DNA of 64,000 nucleotides from Ptychodera flava (lineage: Eukaryota; Hemichordata; Enteropneusta; Ptychoderidae): positions 30,737,388 to 30,801,387 of the forward strand of contig NC_091928.1 in the NCBI RefSeq assembly GCF_041260155.1, given 5' to 3'. Shown one piece after another: positions 44,901 through 57,944 of the stretch (its first letter is position 1; each line of letters starts with the position of its first letter). The position numbers and the translations under genes are program-made. The notes below the pieces were generated by a model that ran no database searches, had not been told where the DNA came from, and saw nothing but the letters and a program-made list of their open reading frames with translations.

Positions 44901-46079
44901 TGTTTTTGAATATTGCCAATATACTCTTCGCCAGTGGTTTAATTCAACCAAAGGACCGTGCTTCAACCACATCAAAGATCGACTCGGAGGCGAGTCGAGG
45001 CTGTTCAGTGGCAATGTTAGCTTCACCGCTCGAAAGTTATTCTCGGAAACAGGACGGCAGCATTGGTCAGGGCCGGATTTCGCACATTATATGGAAAGCT
45101 GTGGTTATTTCTTCGAAAATATGTGATTGGGCTGCATACTTCTTCTTTGGGCCTTGGACTTTCGCCGCCGAAACGTCAATTAGCAAACAAATCACAAGAT
45201 AGTTCAGTCACATGAATCCGTAAATTTTGATGCATCGATCTATCGTGATGAATTCTGAACTAACGCGCATTAATTTCAGAGTTAGGGGAATTATTTGTAC
45301 TAGTTTCGAGAACTTATAATATCAGTATACCCATTGATATAAAAAATAGACCGTACTGCTGCATATCAAATCAACTTTTAGACGATGAACTTCGAAGTTT
45401 TACATTGTACACATTTTTATATTAAAACACACTTTTCCGGAAAAGCGGGTGTATGGGAAAAGATACCGCGACTGTAGCGACTATTGCTCAAGAAAATGTC
45501 TTTTCCACTTTCTGCACCCAACGTCAAGTCATAGTGAACTCTGAGCTCAGTCCGCATGTAAATTGCGACCGTGATATACGATGATGGATTTCATAAAAAA
45601 GTGCTAGAATTTCGCTTTTCCCGTCAGTAGGCCTACATGTACAGGTTGGTAGTTATTATATCAGACTGATTTCAAACCGTGTTCATATTTCCCAAAGTTT
45701 TAATTAGGCCTAATAGCTGCTATATTTTGACCATCTTGATAAAGATCTCGCCACCGGAATATTCATAAAGGTAAAAATGCGTAAATCGAAATCCCATTGT
45801 GTACATGCTGAGAGGTAAACTGCACAGCTAGCAGCCTGTTGATGAAAATTGACCCCCTAGCTAGCTCGTAGCCTGCTGCTCTCTTTCTTTCTACCTCCAT
45901 GCTTTAGCTGGCGAAAACGAATATATGGTTCAGTTAGCAATATTTTTATTTAACGAGAGCAAAAAAAATAACATTTTCTTCAAGATTGAGTGAAAAGTGA
46001 TAGTTATCAAATTCTTTGCAAAGTTCGTTTCGTGAATATTTGAGCACTTGGGGAGCCATACTCAGAAGACGCCATTGTT

Positions 46080-46220
46080 ATGGATAGCGTCGCGTCGCCT
46101 ACTCAACAGCTCAACGTTGCGTTGCGTCTATATTTTAGTACTGACACGTCCCGCCGGTGTCTAGGAATGTCCACTAAAGACTCTAATCTTGAAATCCTGG
46201 ACCGTCTCGACGACTATGCG
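46080..46220 (+). CDS. Possible first coding exon of a gene carried in the giant insertion
   Basis: ATG at 46080 opens 47 codons (MDSVASPTQQLNVALRLYF.. ending DRLDDYA), then a GTACGT donor. The region is richer in CG than its surroundings, as promoters often are. If spliced to 50181-50292 the frame closes after 16 codons, so this is either a short protein or the 5' end of a non-coding transcript. I recognise no family. Confidence 0.3.
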
Positions 46221-47149
46221 GTACGTTTGAATCTAGTGCCAGTGTGGTGATCGCCAAAGAGTCCTGCATCAGCTGAACGGTTCTCGTGTAAGCTTACAAT
46301 TTACCAGGTATGTATGTACAGTATAGCTATAGCTATTCACTTATTCTTGACCAGCCAAAGTGTCTGGGATACGTCTACTCCTTCTGGTATAAACGTGTCC
46401 AGCAAAATCTGTATCTGGCAAAGTATCGAACGTTTGTTTGTTTTAAATCATTGATATTCCTGATAATTTCAAACGAATAATGAACATCGAATTTCCGGGT
46501 CACTTTATGCTAATGAGTGTTGATACCTGTCAGGGACTGGACAGAAATTACGGGCGGGGGGATTGATTGGTGTTTTTAGAGGCCTGTGTTGGCACCAGAT
46601 TGTCTCACCAGAAAATTTACCAACCAGATTACAGTTTCAATGGAAAACAAAAGGTAGTCCTCCTACATACTTAAGAAAAGGCAATCCCAGGGATCAGCAA
46701 AAGTGCCTTATAAATGGAAAATAATGACCCTTCAAAAAGTGTTAGCAAGGAAAAGATTGTCCCTCCAAATTTTCATGTGCCCTGTGAGTCACAGTCTGTA
46801 TAAATGATATCTTAATAATTGACATATAAGTTCTCATTTAACTTTGAACTGTTAAAGAATACTTTTAACCTTTACAAAAAATCACTAGGGTGAAAGTCCA
46901 ATATCACATTTGTTGTTCACATCTGTTCTTTCAACCAATATTCTCATTGTGCACATTTTCAATTGCCAAACATTTATATAAGCACAGATTTAGCTTGTGT
47001 TGTATTTCAAAATACCTTTTCATATTTTCTTCAGAGACCAGAATGTACATGTTTAGTGAATCAACATTCCGGTGAAATTCCAAAATCAAATTTCTTGCAC
47101 ACACATTCACTAGTAACCAGCTCAATCTAATCAAGTGCATTAGCAGTGT

Positions 47150-47470
47150 TCAAAATAACACCTGTCCGGCAGTCCGAGAATGGTTGTTTTTCTGCAGGAC
47201 TTGTAAAATAAAAAAGTTACCAGTCTGGCGGACAGGTTGACTTTAGCGTGGGGAGTCTTCTTTAAAACTATGTCTGCTATTTTTTCTCTAGGCTCCCATT
47301 CAAATTTTATGGCAAGACAGTTTTCTTTCCCGTAAATTCATCCTACTCAACAGCGCATAACAAAAATACTTAGGCACAAAAAGCAATCGCAGTATCAGGA
47401 CTGGTAAGTTTTTGGCAGGACAGGCAACTTTTTGAAGTTACCAGTCCTGGTGACTGGTTGATTTTTTCCA
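47150..47470. repeat. Two related blocks around (A)GTCCTG..ACAGG
   Basis: ACCTGTCCGGCAGTCC, GCAGGACTTG..AAGTTACCAGTC and GACAGGTTGACTTT recur in diverged form 170-230 bp later (GGCAGGACAGGCAAC, AAGTTACCAGTCC). Probably a short interspersed or tandem repeat. Confidence 0.45.
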
Positions 47471-48305
47471 CAAATTTCGAACACTGGCATTAATATCAAT
47501 AATTAAGCATCTATAAACACACAGATATAGCTATTGATTTATTGCAAAAAATCATGGTTTCCTCATGGACTACAATGTATATTGAATAATCCGAAAATCT
47601 TTTATTTTTGTACACAGATGTATTTTGCATCCAAATTCCAACTACTAGAATTACATAAATTATCAAACATGGATAAATGTACATATAATGCATGTTGCAT
47701 AGGGGAAAACTGTCAATATTTTGCCTAACAGATTCCAATGTATTAAATTTGATATTTTTTTGGTAAAGCACTGTATTGGCCACATCTTGTTTTCAAATAG
47801 TTTCAATAGTTGCGCAAAAATGGTAACCCTGCCCCAAAGGCATGCATGACAATTCAAATGCTTTTTAAAAAATGGACCCAAAAAAGGCCTTACCCCCTGT
47901 AATTTCTGTTCAGTCTCCATGAAAAGTAATCCAAGGAACACATGATTTATACGCTCTATTGTTTTTTGAACCTCTACTCAAAATGGCTGTGCATGAAGGT
48001 TAATAATAAGATAATGAAGATTTGCTATCCTTTATTTTCTTTTGAAACTGTAATCAGTTGAATGTTGGCCGATTTTTTAATTCAATCCCACAAGTCCACT
48101 TATTCAAGCTCAAATTTATGTATGTACAATGGCTCAAGGACAGAATAGGGCCCATTGATATTTTTTGACCTTTTTTTTCTATAGTCATAGGAGACATTAC
48201 ATTTAATGATTTATGTTGTCAATTTATTTCCTTTGTCACAATAATAGTATTAATTTAGAAGGTTATAAATAATGCAAAGTTACATGTACATGACGACTAG
48301 CATGT

Positions 48306-48383
48306 TTAACCCTTTGCACCTGACCCCCTGGTACTCTATGACGTCATCAGACATTTATGTCTGAGTCGGGTTCAAAGGGTTAA
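48306..48383. mobile_element. 78-bp piggyBac-like MITE
   Basis: TTAA-CCCTTTG at one end and CAAAGGG-TTAA at the other, with a partly paired interior (GACCCC/GGGTTC, CTCTATGACGTCATCAG). A TTAA duplication with CCC/GGG ends is the piggyBac signature. Confidence 0.7.
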
Positions 48384-50180
48384 AGAACCACTAGCTGTAA
48401 GTTTTGAAATTTGTTTACCTCAAAATACATGTATCTCCCCATTTTGTCCTGGTTTTCTCTGAATTCTGCCCTATAGTATTGTTTATGTAACTTATGTGAC
48501 AAATTATTGATATGTTGGACTTGCACAACTCTACAAATTGCTAAGGACTGTGATTTTTACTGTGTGCACCGGTAGGATTTCTCCGAGAGTGCCCCTGCTT
48601 TGCAAACATAGACAATTACTCATACACTGCAGCACAAGAGAGTTACCTGTACGACCACGGATAAGGCTAATTCACGTGCCGCGAGCCAAAGTTCAGTTTG
48701 CATGATTAGCATTTTAACCTAGTAGAAATAGGTGAATTTTCACTCTAATTCACTTTATCGATTAATCTCCACTGTTAAATCACATTTAATGAGGCCTTGT
48801 ATGTGCATAAAGTGGTGACCTGTGATATGTGTGTTCACGAATTCAACCTGTGCTGGCCGGTAAGGGACTGGAAAAAAATTATAGGGAGGGAGGGCGAATT
48901 TTTCAAAATGATGCTGAGAAAAGTGACTCTCCCCAATCGTTATGCTGTCCCTGTACGTGCTATAGTCAACGTCAATAATATTTTATTTGACAGATCTTAA
49001 GTAATTCATAATGTGACGCCTCATCCCACCAAATATGAAGGCTATTGCACTAATACTGGCAAATAAGTTAAATTCAGGTCAGAGGTCATCCTGGTTACTT
49101 GATATTTTTGCTGTACACTTTCCTCCCATGATGGCCGTCCAGCAAAAATCAGACCTATAGCCATATTGGCTGGGTCAAATGTCATCCTGGTCGCTTGATA
49201 TTTTAGCAGAAATCTTAGTTAACATAATCAATCATCTCTTTCCACTAAACTTCAGACCTCCACCTCTGTTAGCTACAGTGTTGGGTATTGAAATTGTTTA
49301 ACATTTCACACTACCGGTATGACTGAGGTGAGCCCAACTTCACTGCGGGAATGTATGAACTACATGCATTAGCATGAACTCTGTGTGACCAAACAATTCA
49401 GAGAATGTTGCGCCCTGAGTGGCCCATCAAATGATGAAGTAAGGCCATTCAACATTTTATCGCATGAATTGCACAATGCTCTGTGCATTACATTGGACTG
49501 CTTTGTGCAGTTTGTGTGAAGATTTCAGTGCAGATATGCACAGTATACAGGGTTTTGCTTGTATGCACTGTGATGGGATTTAATGTTTTGGCAAATATTT
49601 AATCACATTGCAATCTTTATCTTGTCCAAAATTGCATGTACAGTCCCAGTGTTAGTTAATAATAAGTGTATACATGACCAAAATTAGAACATTCTCACAA
49701 ACTTATTTTGGCTTGACGTTAAAATCATAAAAACAATGCTAGAAGATACAGCTAGTGGGGGCTTAAGTTAACATGAGATTAATTTTAATCTTACCTAAAC
49801 ATGATATGTCATTTTATTTCTGTTTCTGCTGAAAATGAAATGTGGTGTTACTTTCAACATGCACATTTTAGATATTGATATGACCATGGATGTAAAAAGA
49901 GTCAATTTTTCATCAATGGTCTGACAGTCTACCAGCTCTGAGATACTGCAGGAATGCATAGTGCAGTGTGAATCCAATGAAGTTGAGCCTTTTCAGGCAA
50001 TGAAAACACTTGATATATTTCTGATTCAAATATGTGTTGATGGACTGTCAGATTAATATGGTGATTCATCGTCATTTTTGTAAGGTGAAATCTGATGATT
50101 CATCATCTGTGTTTTAAGATAATTTAATTTTTCACAGTAGGATTTTTAACTCTTTTTATTTATTTCCTTGCAAGTTGCAG

Positions 50181-50292
50181 GTCCCGTGGAGATATTTATT
50201 AGGCGTTGAACAAATAGGAAAAGTGTAGTGCCCCAAGGAATGACAGAGTCACACGAAAAGGCATGCCAACAACTGAGAAGAATATGAGAGGT
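50181..50292 (+). ncRNA. Possible internal exon of the carried transcript
   Basis: A GTTGCAG acceptor before 50181 and a GTATGT donor after about 50292 bound a 110-nt segment with stops in all three frames. Only splice signals support it, so it would be a UTR or lncRNA exon. Confidence 0.2.
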
Positions 50293-51526
50293 ATGTACTT
50301 CATACACATGTACAAAGTCTGCACTGATAAGTTTTTTGTTTAAAGTTGTGAACTTTGAAGGACATGCTAACCAAAGCACCAGTGTTGGTGAATTATGGTA
50401 CATGAACATGGTTAAGCAGAACCATTACAACACAAAGTAAGACAATTTTACTATAAGTTGACCGTTGATGTTTGGTTATATTTGCAGAGCACCTAGCTAA
50501 CAGCCATAAGCAACAAAATCTGCGTTTATAATCTTCTTTTGAAGATACAGATGTAATTGATAGTGATGTAGCTTAGCCCATTCAAACTTTGAAATCACAA
50601 TGAAATGTGTAAACTCTGCAATTTTATATAGAGAAGCAGAGTGTTGAAACAACTTAAGGGGGCTCGTACATGAGTTCCAAACACAAATGTACATGACATA
50701 CAATAATTGCATAGTCAAACCTAAGAAATGTTCTTTTTAACTCTGTCTCCCAACACTTGCCAAAATATTATTGAAGGAATCCTTGAAGTGTACTTTATGA
50801 ACTTTGTACGAGAAACAAAACATCTAAACAATATCACAAGACAAACTGTCGTTAGAGAGTTTGTTGCAAATTGTGTAATGAAAGATGAAACAAGCTTCTG
50901 TTCTGATAACATGTTCCAGATTTCATGACATGCTCAAAAACCATAATTTTATCTTTTACTAAAATAGTATGAACTATTTTCCTATAAACTTAAACCTAAA
51001 CTACAATCCAGTGGAGACTATGTCATCAGCGATGACTTCTAGATCAAGCACCAACAGATTAACTCTTAAAGGTATTGAATTCGATCCCAGGGCCTAGGAG
51101 TGGCACATCTAAAACAGTGTGTATCTTTGCATCAGAGGCGGAATAAACTATGAGTGTATCTATTTATCCAGGAAATCTTAATCTCGACTGCTATGTTTGT
51201 ACCGTACGCACATAGAGCCAGTCAACGTTAGGGACACAAAAAAAACCACAAGGAACAAACAGGCAGTGGTTTTGAACAAAATCAATGTACCCGGTACTTC
51301 AACATGAAAATATTCATACCTTGACGCACTTTGAACATAGCTCGTAACAAAGGACAATGGAAAGCCCATGGAACTACATGTACAACTATAACAGCCACTC
51401 ATGTAGTTGGTGCACAGTAAAGATTTTTCAGATCAACAACTTTTACGGATGGTGGACTTACCTTTCCTACTGCAAAGCAATTGTTATTTAACTGGATTTA
51501 GCATGAAATTTTTTTATGGACTGTGA

Positions 51527-52760
51527 GGTATGTAAGAGTGCCTTCAACAGCATACTCCGAGTTCCAAAACCGAGTCGGACTTACAAGTCCGAGTACTTGG
51601 ACTTGCATACTCCGAGTAAAACTGCTTACTCGGACTTGTATACTCCGAGTACATGACCTACTCGGACTTGAATACGTCGAGTTACACTTGCTTATAGAAA
51701 AAAACAATGCTGGAAAAAACACAGGAACAGCGTATACCGGTACACTGCAGTGCATTTCCAGTCGCTCAGAGAAAAGAGTTGTTAATGCAATCTGTCTGAC
51801 CTCTGATCCGATCTGTGTATCTTGTACAACACGCTCAAGTCATCGTCGAGTGTAGCTACCGTCATGCAAATTATGAGTTTGTCTTGTCTTTTCGTTTCAT
51901 TACCGGATCAGATTCTTATTTGATACATGACTTGAATTGGGCACAAAAACGTTTCAAGATCACCGCGATGCAGCGCGGCAAGTTATTAGAACACGGACGC
52001 CATAATTGAATGACCTGTCGACCTGTGACATCATGGCCGTGGTTTGCTGGCGTAGCAAGGCCATGATAAACTTGCCCAAGCATTTTAGGCATATTATGTC
52101 TTGATAAAATAATTAAACTAGTAATTTTTCAAAATAAAATGAGCACAGTGCGCTCGTCTATGGTATGAACCGAGTGCGAGTGACCACTTGGTCGTAAATA
52201 ATGACCTGACTTGACCTGTGATGTCATGCATTGATTTAAGTTCACTGGACCGATTGTGATATCGAACTGAGTAACTGACTGGACTTGCCTGAAATTTATT
52301 GGTTTTTAATGCAAATGTTACGTCTAAGTCATCTTTCAAAAACTTGCCGCCAGCCGTGGCAGTAGCTTTCTTCTGAGGGTAAAATCACGGTCCCGGTCCC
52401 TCCTTGTGGAGGGACCGTGGTTAAATATACATTGCGCAACAGATTACAAGACATCGTGAAAATGATTTTTTTTTTCTGAAAAGAGCAGATTTTCAACATA
52501 TCGATCCGCGCTAGCCGTAAACTCTGTGAGTAATAAAATTACTTTTTTTGACAGATCGTTTCTTGTCCGGCATGGCAAAATATGCATTTATAGGAACACG
52601 TATTACTCGGCGTATTCAAGTCCGAGTAGGCCATGTACTCGGAGTATACAAATCCAAGTAAGCAGGTTTAGTCGGAGTATGCAAGTCCGAGTACTCGGAC
52701 TAGCAAGTCCGACTTGGTTTTGGAACTCGGAGTGTATAGTTTGAGATACTCCTACATACC
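51527..52760. mobile_element. 1.23-kb fold-back element with tandem-repeat arms
   Basis: The outer ends GGTATGTAAGAGT and ACTCCTACATACC are inverted. Each roughly 160-bp arm is made of four to five tandem, partly palindromic units around ACTCGGACTTGC and TACTCCGAGTA. The 0.9-kb interior has no recognised gene but contains the palindromic insert at 52386-52419. Confidence 0.8.
52386..52419. mobile_element. 34-bp palindromic insert, CACGGTCCCT family, copy 3
   Basis: The best-paired member: GGTCCCTCC and GGAGGGACC around TTGT. Flanks GTAAAAT and GTTAAAT are a 7-bp near-duplication. Confidence 0.55.
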
Positions 52761-54867
52761 TGGGACTGTTGACGCGGTGTTTACAGTTGTTACATGGTGG
52801 CAAATCCTTGTCGAATCGCCGACTGCTGCATAAACAGTCACTGAAGAATCTGTGCATGCATTTACAAGCACTGGATATTTTTACCATTTTTAATCGAAAA
52901 CCGTTCGTATACGTGTATGATGGTGACAAAAACAACATAAGGAATCTTGCGTACATTGTTACTGATTACTTTGACCAAACAAAATCACCCAAATGCTGAA
53001 CGATGATCATACAGAACTCTTCAGGTTGCAGGATTAAATGACCCCAAGCCCGATCTCAGTCAACAGTGCCGGTCTCGACGTCTACTCTATCAAACTGGAC
53101 AAGAGAATATACTAAATTTACCTTGAAAAAAATTCAAATTGTGTATCATATTGAAAAAAATCTACTGGGGCCACGGAGCGAATTTAAAAAACCAACAAAA
53201 CCCAACAGAAGCAGTGGAATGATCATTATTGTGCAAGGTCGCTGCATTATATGTCAGGGTAAAAAAATTGTAGCTTTGAAATTTCTGGACGGTATAAAAG
53301 GCTTAGTGGTACAAATGTTTATTCATTGTTGACATCGTATCGATCTGATTGACACAACAAATGTTTGATCGTGCATCCCCTCGTGATTGGCAGCTGTTTG
53401 AAAGCTTTCCCCTATTGTTCTTTGTATGCTTCGAACACGTCCACAGCATCGCAGCAGTTTTTGCATCAAAAATCAACTTAAAATGGATATAATGAGAGAA
53501 TTTCACCAACAAGGTGATGCCACAAGTATTCACAAAAGTAATATGTTGGAACAGTGCTTTAATTTACTCTTTGGTTGTTGAAAACTCCAGATTTTCGGGA
53601 GCATTCGTTGATGCTGTTACCATGTGCCACTCATGTTGGATTATGAATGCCCAGGGAGATAGGGGGTATTTATAGGCTCCGAGTCCCCCTGCCTTTAATC
53701 CATACTGGCACCCATACACAGTCAGTTCAGTCTTTGATTTGGGTGATTCCCCAGCATGACATGCCCTCTTTTTATTCAATATATGTAAATGTTACAAGGC
53801 ACTGTAGGTCAAAGCTGCATGGTACAAAAATATTTCTACCTCAATATTCCATCCTAATTTGACAGATTTAATATTCTAACGTATATGTCTTACTGTATTA
53901 GTTCTCGACCAACGTACAAAGACTTGGTCCATTTGCTGAAGCATTAATTGATGATATGTTTTGCAAAATTAATAGTGGAAGCACGACCATACACCATGTG
54001 TCTTGGAGATACATTGATGTTAGTCTCTCCTAACAAAAACAGGAATATTTAGTAAATAATAAAATAGGCAATGAATCAGTGAAAAAAAAATTTTATCTTC
54101 ATATTTGTATATTATGGCATAAACTTGTCAGTTTGATGTGCAACAGTACATAGATGACCAGTTTATTCATCAAGGGAGCATTCAGTTATTACAGCCAGCA
54201 CAATTTGAATGGGTTGGGGTTCACTTTAAATTGTTAAAAAAGTAGTTTAAGTGTTCAAAACATTTTTTGGGAGATAAAATGATTCGCTGCATTATTTCAC
54301 TCTCGGTAGTCATTTAACTGTAAATCTGAACAAAAGTATAATTATCTGCCACATAAACATCTTGCCTTGGCAACTCTGAGGCTTGTCTTATTGTAAATCG
54401 AGCTCACTGAGAGCAATGAACAATTTCTATTACTTACATATTAAAGATATAGCAAGTTTTGTCAGGGAAAATATTTAACAGTGACCTGTTGACCACTAGT
54501 ACCATGAAAATAGAAATGTTTAGTTGAAATTCCAATATCATTACTGTTGTCCACATCTGAACCTTCAAACACCCTATTTGAATCAAGTACATTTGTATCA
54601 ATTGTCAAACACCTCAGAAAGCACAGAATGTGTTTGTTAAGCATTGTAAAAAAATTATTCATAGTTTTCTCATAGACTCCAGTGTATAGTGAATCAACAT
54701 TTCAGTGAGATTCAGAAATCAAATTTCTTGCATACATATCAACTTTTAACCATTCTAGTCTAATGAAGTACTTTCAAATGAATTATCAAAGGTCTATAAA
54801 TACAAAGATTTAAACAAAAACAAACTAAATGGATAATGTACAATTCTGGTGATTTCGTTATTTACAG
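52761..54867. other. Inner part of the giant insertion without recognised genes
   Basis: Only short reading frames on both strands (the largest 116 codons, overlapping the fold-back arm). Mostly AT-rich sequence. Confidence 0.4.
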
Positions 54868-55640
54868 AAATTGAAGGACGCAAACAGGGCTATCCAAGGA
54901 CTAGCATGAAGCTGAAGACATTTGGTAGTTGTGTGTGTTTCTTCTGAGGACAGCGAGCAGGACAGAAGTTGCAAGGGTGGTGCCTTTATTCGGAGACACT
55001 TGCCATGGGATAGAGAGAGAAGTGAAACTGCGTACATTATGGAAAAACACTTGCATCAAAGGAAATGCATATTGAGGCTACCTTGCATTGAGGGCGTGGC
55101 CCCAATCAGACCAGAGCCTGAGGATGAGGATGGTGGGCCACACTGTACTAGAGATTTCCCACAATACATCATGATTTGTACCAATGTAGATTCCCCTGTG
55201 AAGTCTACCATGTCTCCCATGTGTAGACAAATTCCTGGACCACGTGTAGAAATTCTGAGAACGTACTTTTAAAAACACTTTCTTCTCAATTCCCATTGTA
55301 AAGGATTAAGAAAATTGTGCTTGATTGAGAGAAGAGAAAGGATTTTTGTAAATTTTCCACTGATTGTGTCCTCAGCCATACAGAATAAAGTGATGGAAAG
55401 TAGGGAGAATTGTTGCACCTGTTTTATGAAACAAAAGGATATTGATCTTTTTCCAAATAGAAAAGACAAAAGAAATTTACATGCTATTTTTTCAGAGAAT
55501 AACCCGTTCAGTTGGTCATAACTTGCTTCCAAAAACTGTGACATTTGTAGTACATGAAGAATGTGACTTTTATGGTTATTTAATGTTTTCTTTGAAATTT
55601 ATACTGCAATATTTCAACGTACTTTTAATAAATATAATTA
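54868..55640 (+). ncRNA. Possible terminal exon of the carried transcript
   Basis: Acceptor-like TATTTACAG before 54868. A 116-codon frame (54922-55272) contains a cysteine- and proline-rich peptide (CIEGVAPIRPEPEDEDGG). An AATAAATATAATTAAT poly(A)-like site lies near 55627. I do not recognise the protein, and no Met start is convincing. It could be the 3' exon of the transcript starting at 46080. Confidence 0.25.
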
Positions 55641-56999
55641 ATCAATTATCGTGAGACTTCACATTATTGTTTATGCAGAACTGAAAAAGTTACAAGAAAA
55701 CTAACGTCGTTGGTACAAATCGAACAGCATTGTGGGTAATTGATTGTACTGTGGGCCATGAGCCGTTACACAGACAAATGACAATATCAACAGCGCTGAC
55801 AATTCATTACAGGACAATGTTTTATGTATAAGCATATGTTTTTGCATTTTCTTGATTCTGCTAAAAGCTCAATGATGCATTTTTAGTTTTGAACAAAGAC
55901 CACTCAACTTTTGAATTTTATTGACTAGATACAGGCTGTACTCATGTTATTACACCGACGAGTCATAAACAGTGATTATTTGTATAATTGTATTTTTTGG
56001 GAATTTTTTCTATTCTTGGTCAAGAATCTTCTCTGAGACCACAACTCCAATTGATTTGAAAGTTGGTGTGGAGGTTTTTAGGGTACAGCTCAGTAAGACT
56101 GTTTCAAATTGTGTGAAGTTTGCATAATTGTATATTTGGCAAAATTTTTACCATTGTCTTTTGCAAGTCTTTTTTTTTTAAATCGCAGTTACAATTGTAT
56201 AGACGTTCAATGAATGACTTGAAATATTGGTTTCAAAAGTCTGGTTATATTATTGTTTGTGATTTTTTTCAGAAACCGCAGCTTTTGTTTAACACATGTA
56301 TGTGTCAATTATTGTAAATATTTCATTGGATTAGTATTATTCAGTGAATAAAAAGGACATTATTTTTTTAATTGCATAACAGTTGTATGAACTTAAATTG
56401 TTGATGTGTGTAGTGTAACATGTGAGTATGAGTAAAATGAAAGAATACTAGTATATCATGAGAATACCGGTAATACATTTTAATCAATAATGGTAGATAT
56501 TGTGCATACCATCCTATGGCAATATGCCTGCACATAATTCTGTAAACACAAATGGAAGAATGCAGAAAAGATATTAAATATCTGCACTGTACATATATAT
56601 CAACTTGGTCCTGTTTGTTTCCCCATAATAGAACTAACTGCCCCATATCTATTTTCTAAGCATGTCTATGCATCATTACCAGTGTAATTGTTGATAATTG
56701 CACTGAAGTAAGGCCTTTTGAAATGGATCTGTCAAATATAACATAAAGGATACAGAGGCCATGTTTAGAAGCAGAATACAAGGTTATTTTGGTATACAAT
56801 TATGAAAATAAAATGATGAAACAGTACAAAATGTGCAAAAGGTACAGGTTACTGTTTCAAGTAAATATCGATTCATGAGAAATTCAAAAAATTAAAAGGA
56901 ATGACAGCAGAGCAGTGATATTTTATTCGATTTCACGCAAGGTACCATGGGAAAATTTAAGGCAAGAGGGTGGATTCCCATGATCACTAATTTCACGCA

Positions 57000-57225
57000 G
57001 AATCCATTGAAATCCTGCACAGGATTATTTCAGGAGACTGTCTTATGGAATCCATTAAAATGCTGTAATGGATTCTGCTGTGGATTCTAAAAGTGTTCCG
57101 TATATAGAAGAATCCATAATTGGATACCTTAGGATTCCCTGAGTACCCACAATGGATATCTCTGGATTCCCTTGGATTCTGATTGAATCCACGGAGGAAT
57201 CCACAACAATGCTTGATGGATTCTG
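57000..57225. repeat. Right subterminal GGATTC/ATCCA repeat array of the giant insertion
   Basis: A dozen or more units such as GAATCCATT, TGGATTCTG and GGATTCC in both orientations, plus AAGTGTTCCGTAT at about 57088, which is also at the left end (39339). Confidence 0.75.
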
Positions 57226-57460
57226 GCTTTTCACATAGTGCAATCAGACCCACACCCTGCCTTTATGCTGATTTTCTTGATTTCAACCGTTCCATCTCGA
57301 ACGTCAATCCAACGTATTACCGATACCTGCTTCACGTAATCCAATGGAAAATTTAACAATTAAATAACACTATTGTTCTTAATTAAACCGTTCCTTGAGC
57401 CTGAACGATGGTTATAATTTACCGAAAGACGTATATTTCAATTGCTTTTACTGAATCCAG

Positions 57461-57749
57461 TCGATGGTTACATTGGATGTTTCAACAATAACAACGCAAG
57501 CGATCCAGTACTTCCTGATGATAAGGACGGAAAGCAGTCAAATGACGATTCAATTGTGTCTAGACTACTGTAGGGAACGTAACTGGACGTATGCAGGATT
57601 GTACAGGCGCAGATATTGCCACTGTGGCAGGCAGGGAACGGACTACGCACGACAAGGAATGTCACGAAATTCTCAGTGTGGTAGTACCTGTAGAGGAAAT
57701 AGTCAGCAAATATGTGGCGGTGGACAGGGAAGAGTAAGCATCTATAAAA
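57461..57749 (+). pseudogene. Copy 2 exon 4: WSC domain 1, frameshifted
   Basis: Splice sites are kept (acceptor ATCCAG, donor GTAAGT) but the exon is 4 nt longer than in copy 1: one extra AAC codon plus one extra base near 57520-57540. The frame entering from exon 3 reaches a TAG in the LDYC region. The downstream WSC peptide (YCRERNWTYAGL, CHCGRQG, QICGGG) survives in another frame. Confidence 0.8.
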
Positions 57750-57944
57750 GTAAGTAAATCAAGACATCAAGGGAAAATTCTGATGTAGAAGTTGCGACCT
57801 TGGGGATAGCCGTCAATGCAATTAATTAACCAAGATGATCAGTTAAATATTAACGAGTATGGTTATGAGAGGCACAGTAGTGTTTGAGCACATATATACA
57901 TCTTTTTGAAATAAGTGAAAAATAATCTCCATGTCTATTTTTAG

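Larger units (their letters stand above)
39330..57240. mobile_element. 17.9-kb CACTA/EnSpm-like giant insertion in copy-2 intron 3
   Basis: Left end CACCATGTGAA (39330-39340), right end TTCACATAGTG (57230-57240), flanked by CAA at 39327-39329 and 57241-57243. The copy-1 intron continues across this point as CACTTGCAATCAG (about 8041-8053), the empty site. Both ends have subterminal arrays of GGATTC/GAATCCA (39350-39540 and 57000-57225), and AAGTGTTCCGTAT occurs near both. Terminal CACT(A), 3-bp duplications and subterminal repeats are hallmarks of the CACTA superfamily. No transposase of useful length is seen, so it is non-autonomous or decayed. It contains nested elements and a possible captured gene. 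Confidence 0.7.

Noticed and set aside
44858..45202. 114-codon frame in the giant insertion
   Set aside because: Overlaps a repeated non-coding segment, has no recognised domain and the repeat copy at 41100 does not keep it.
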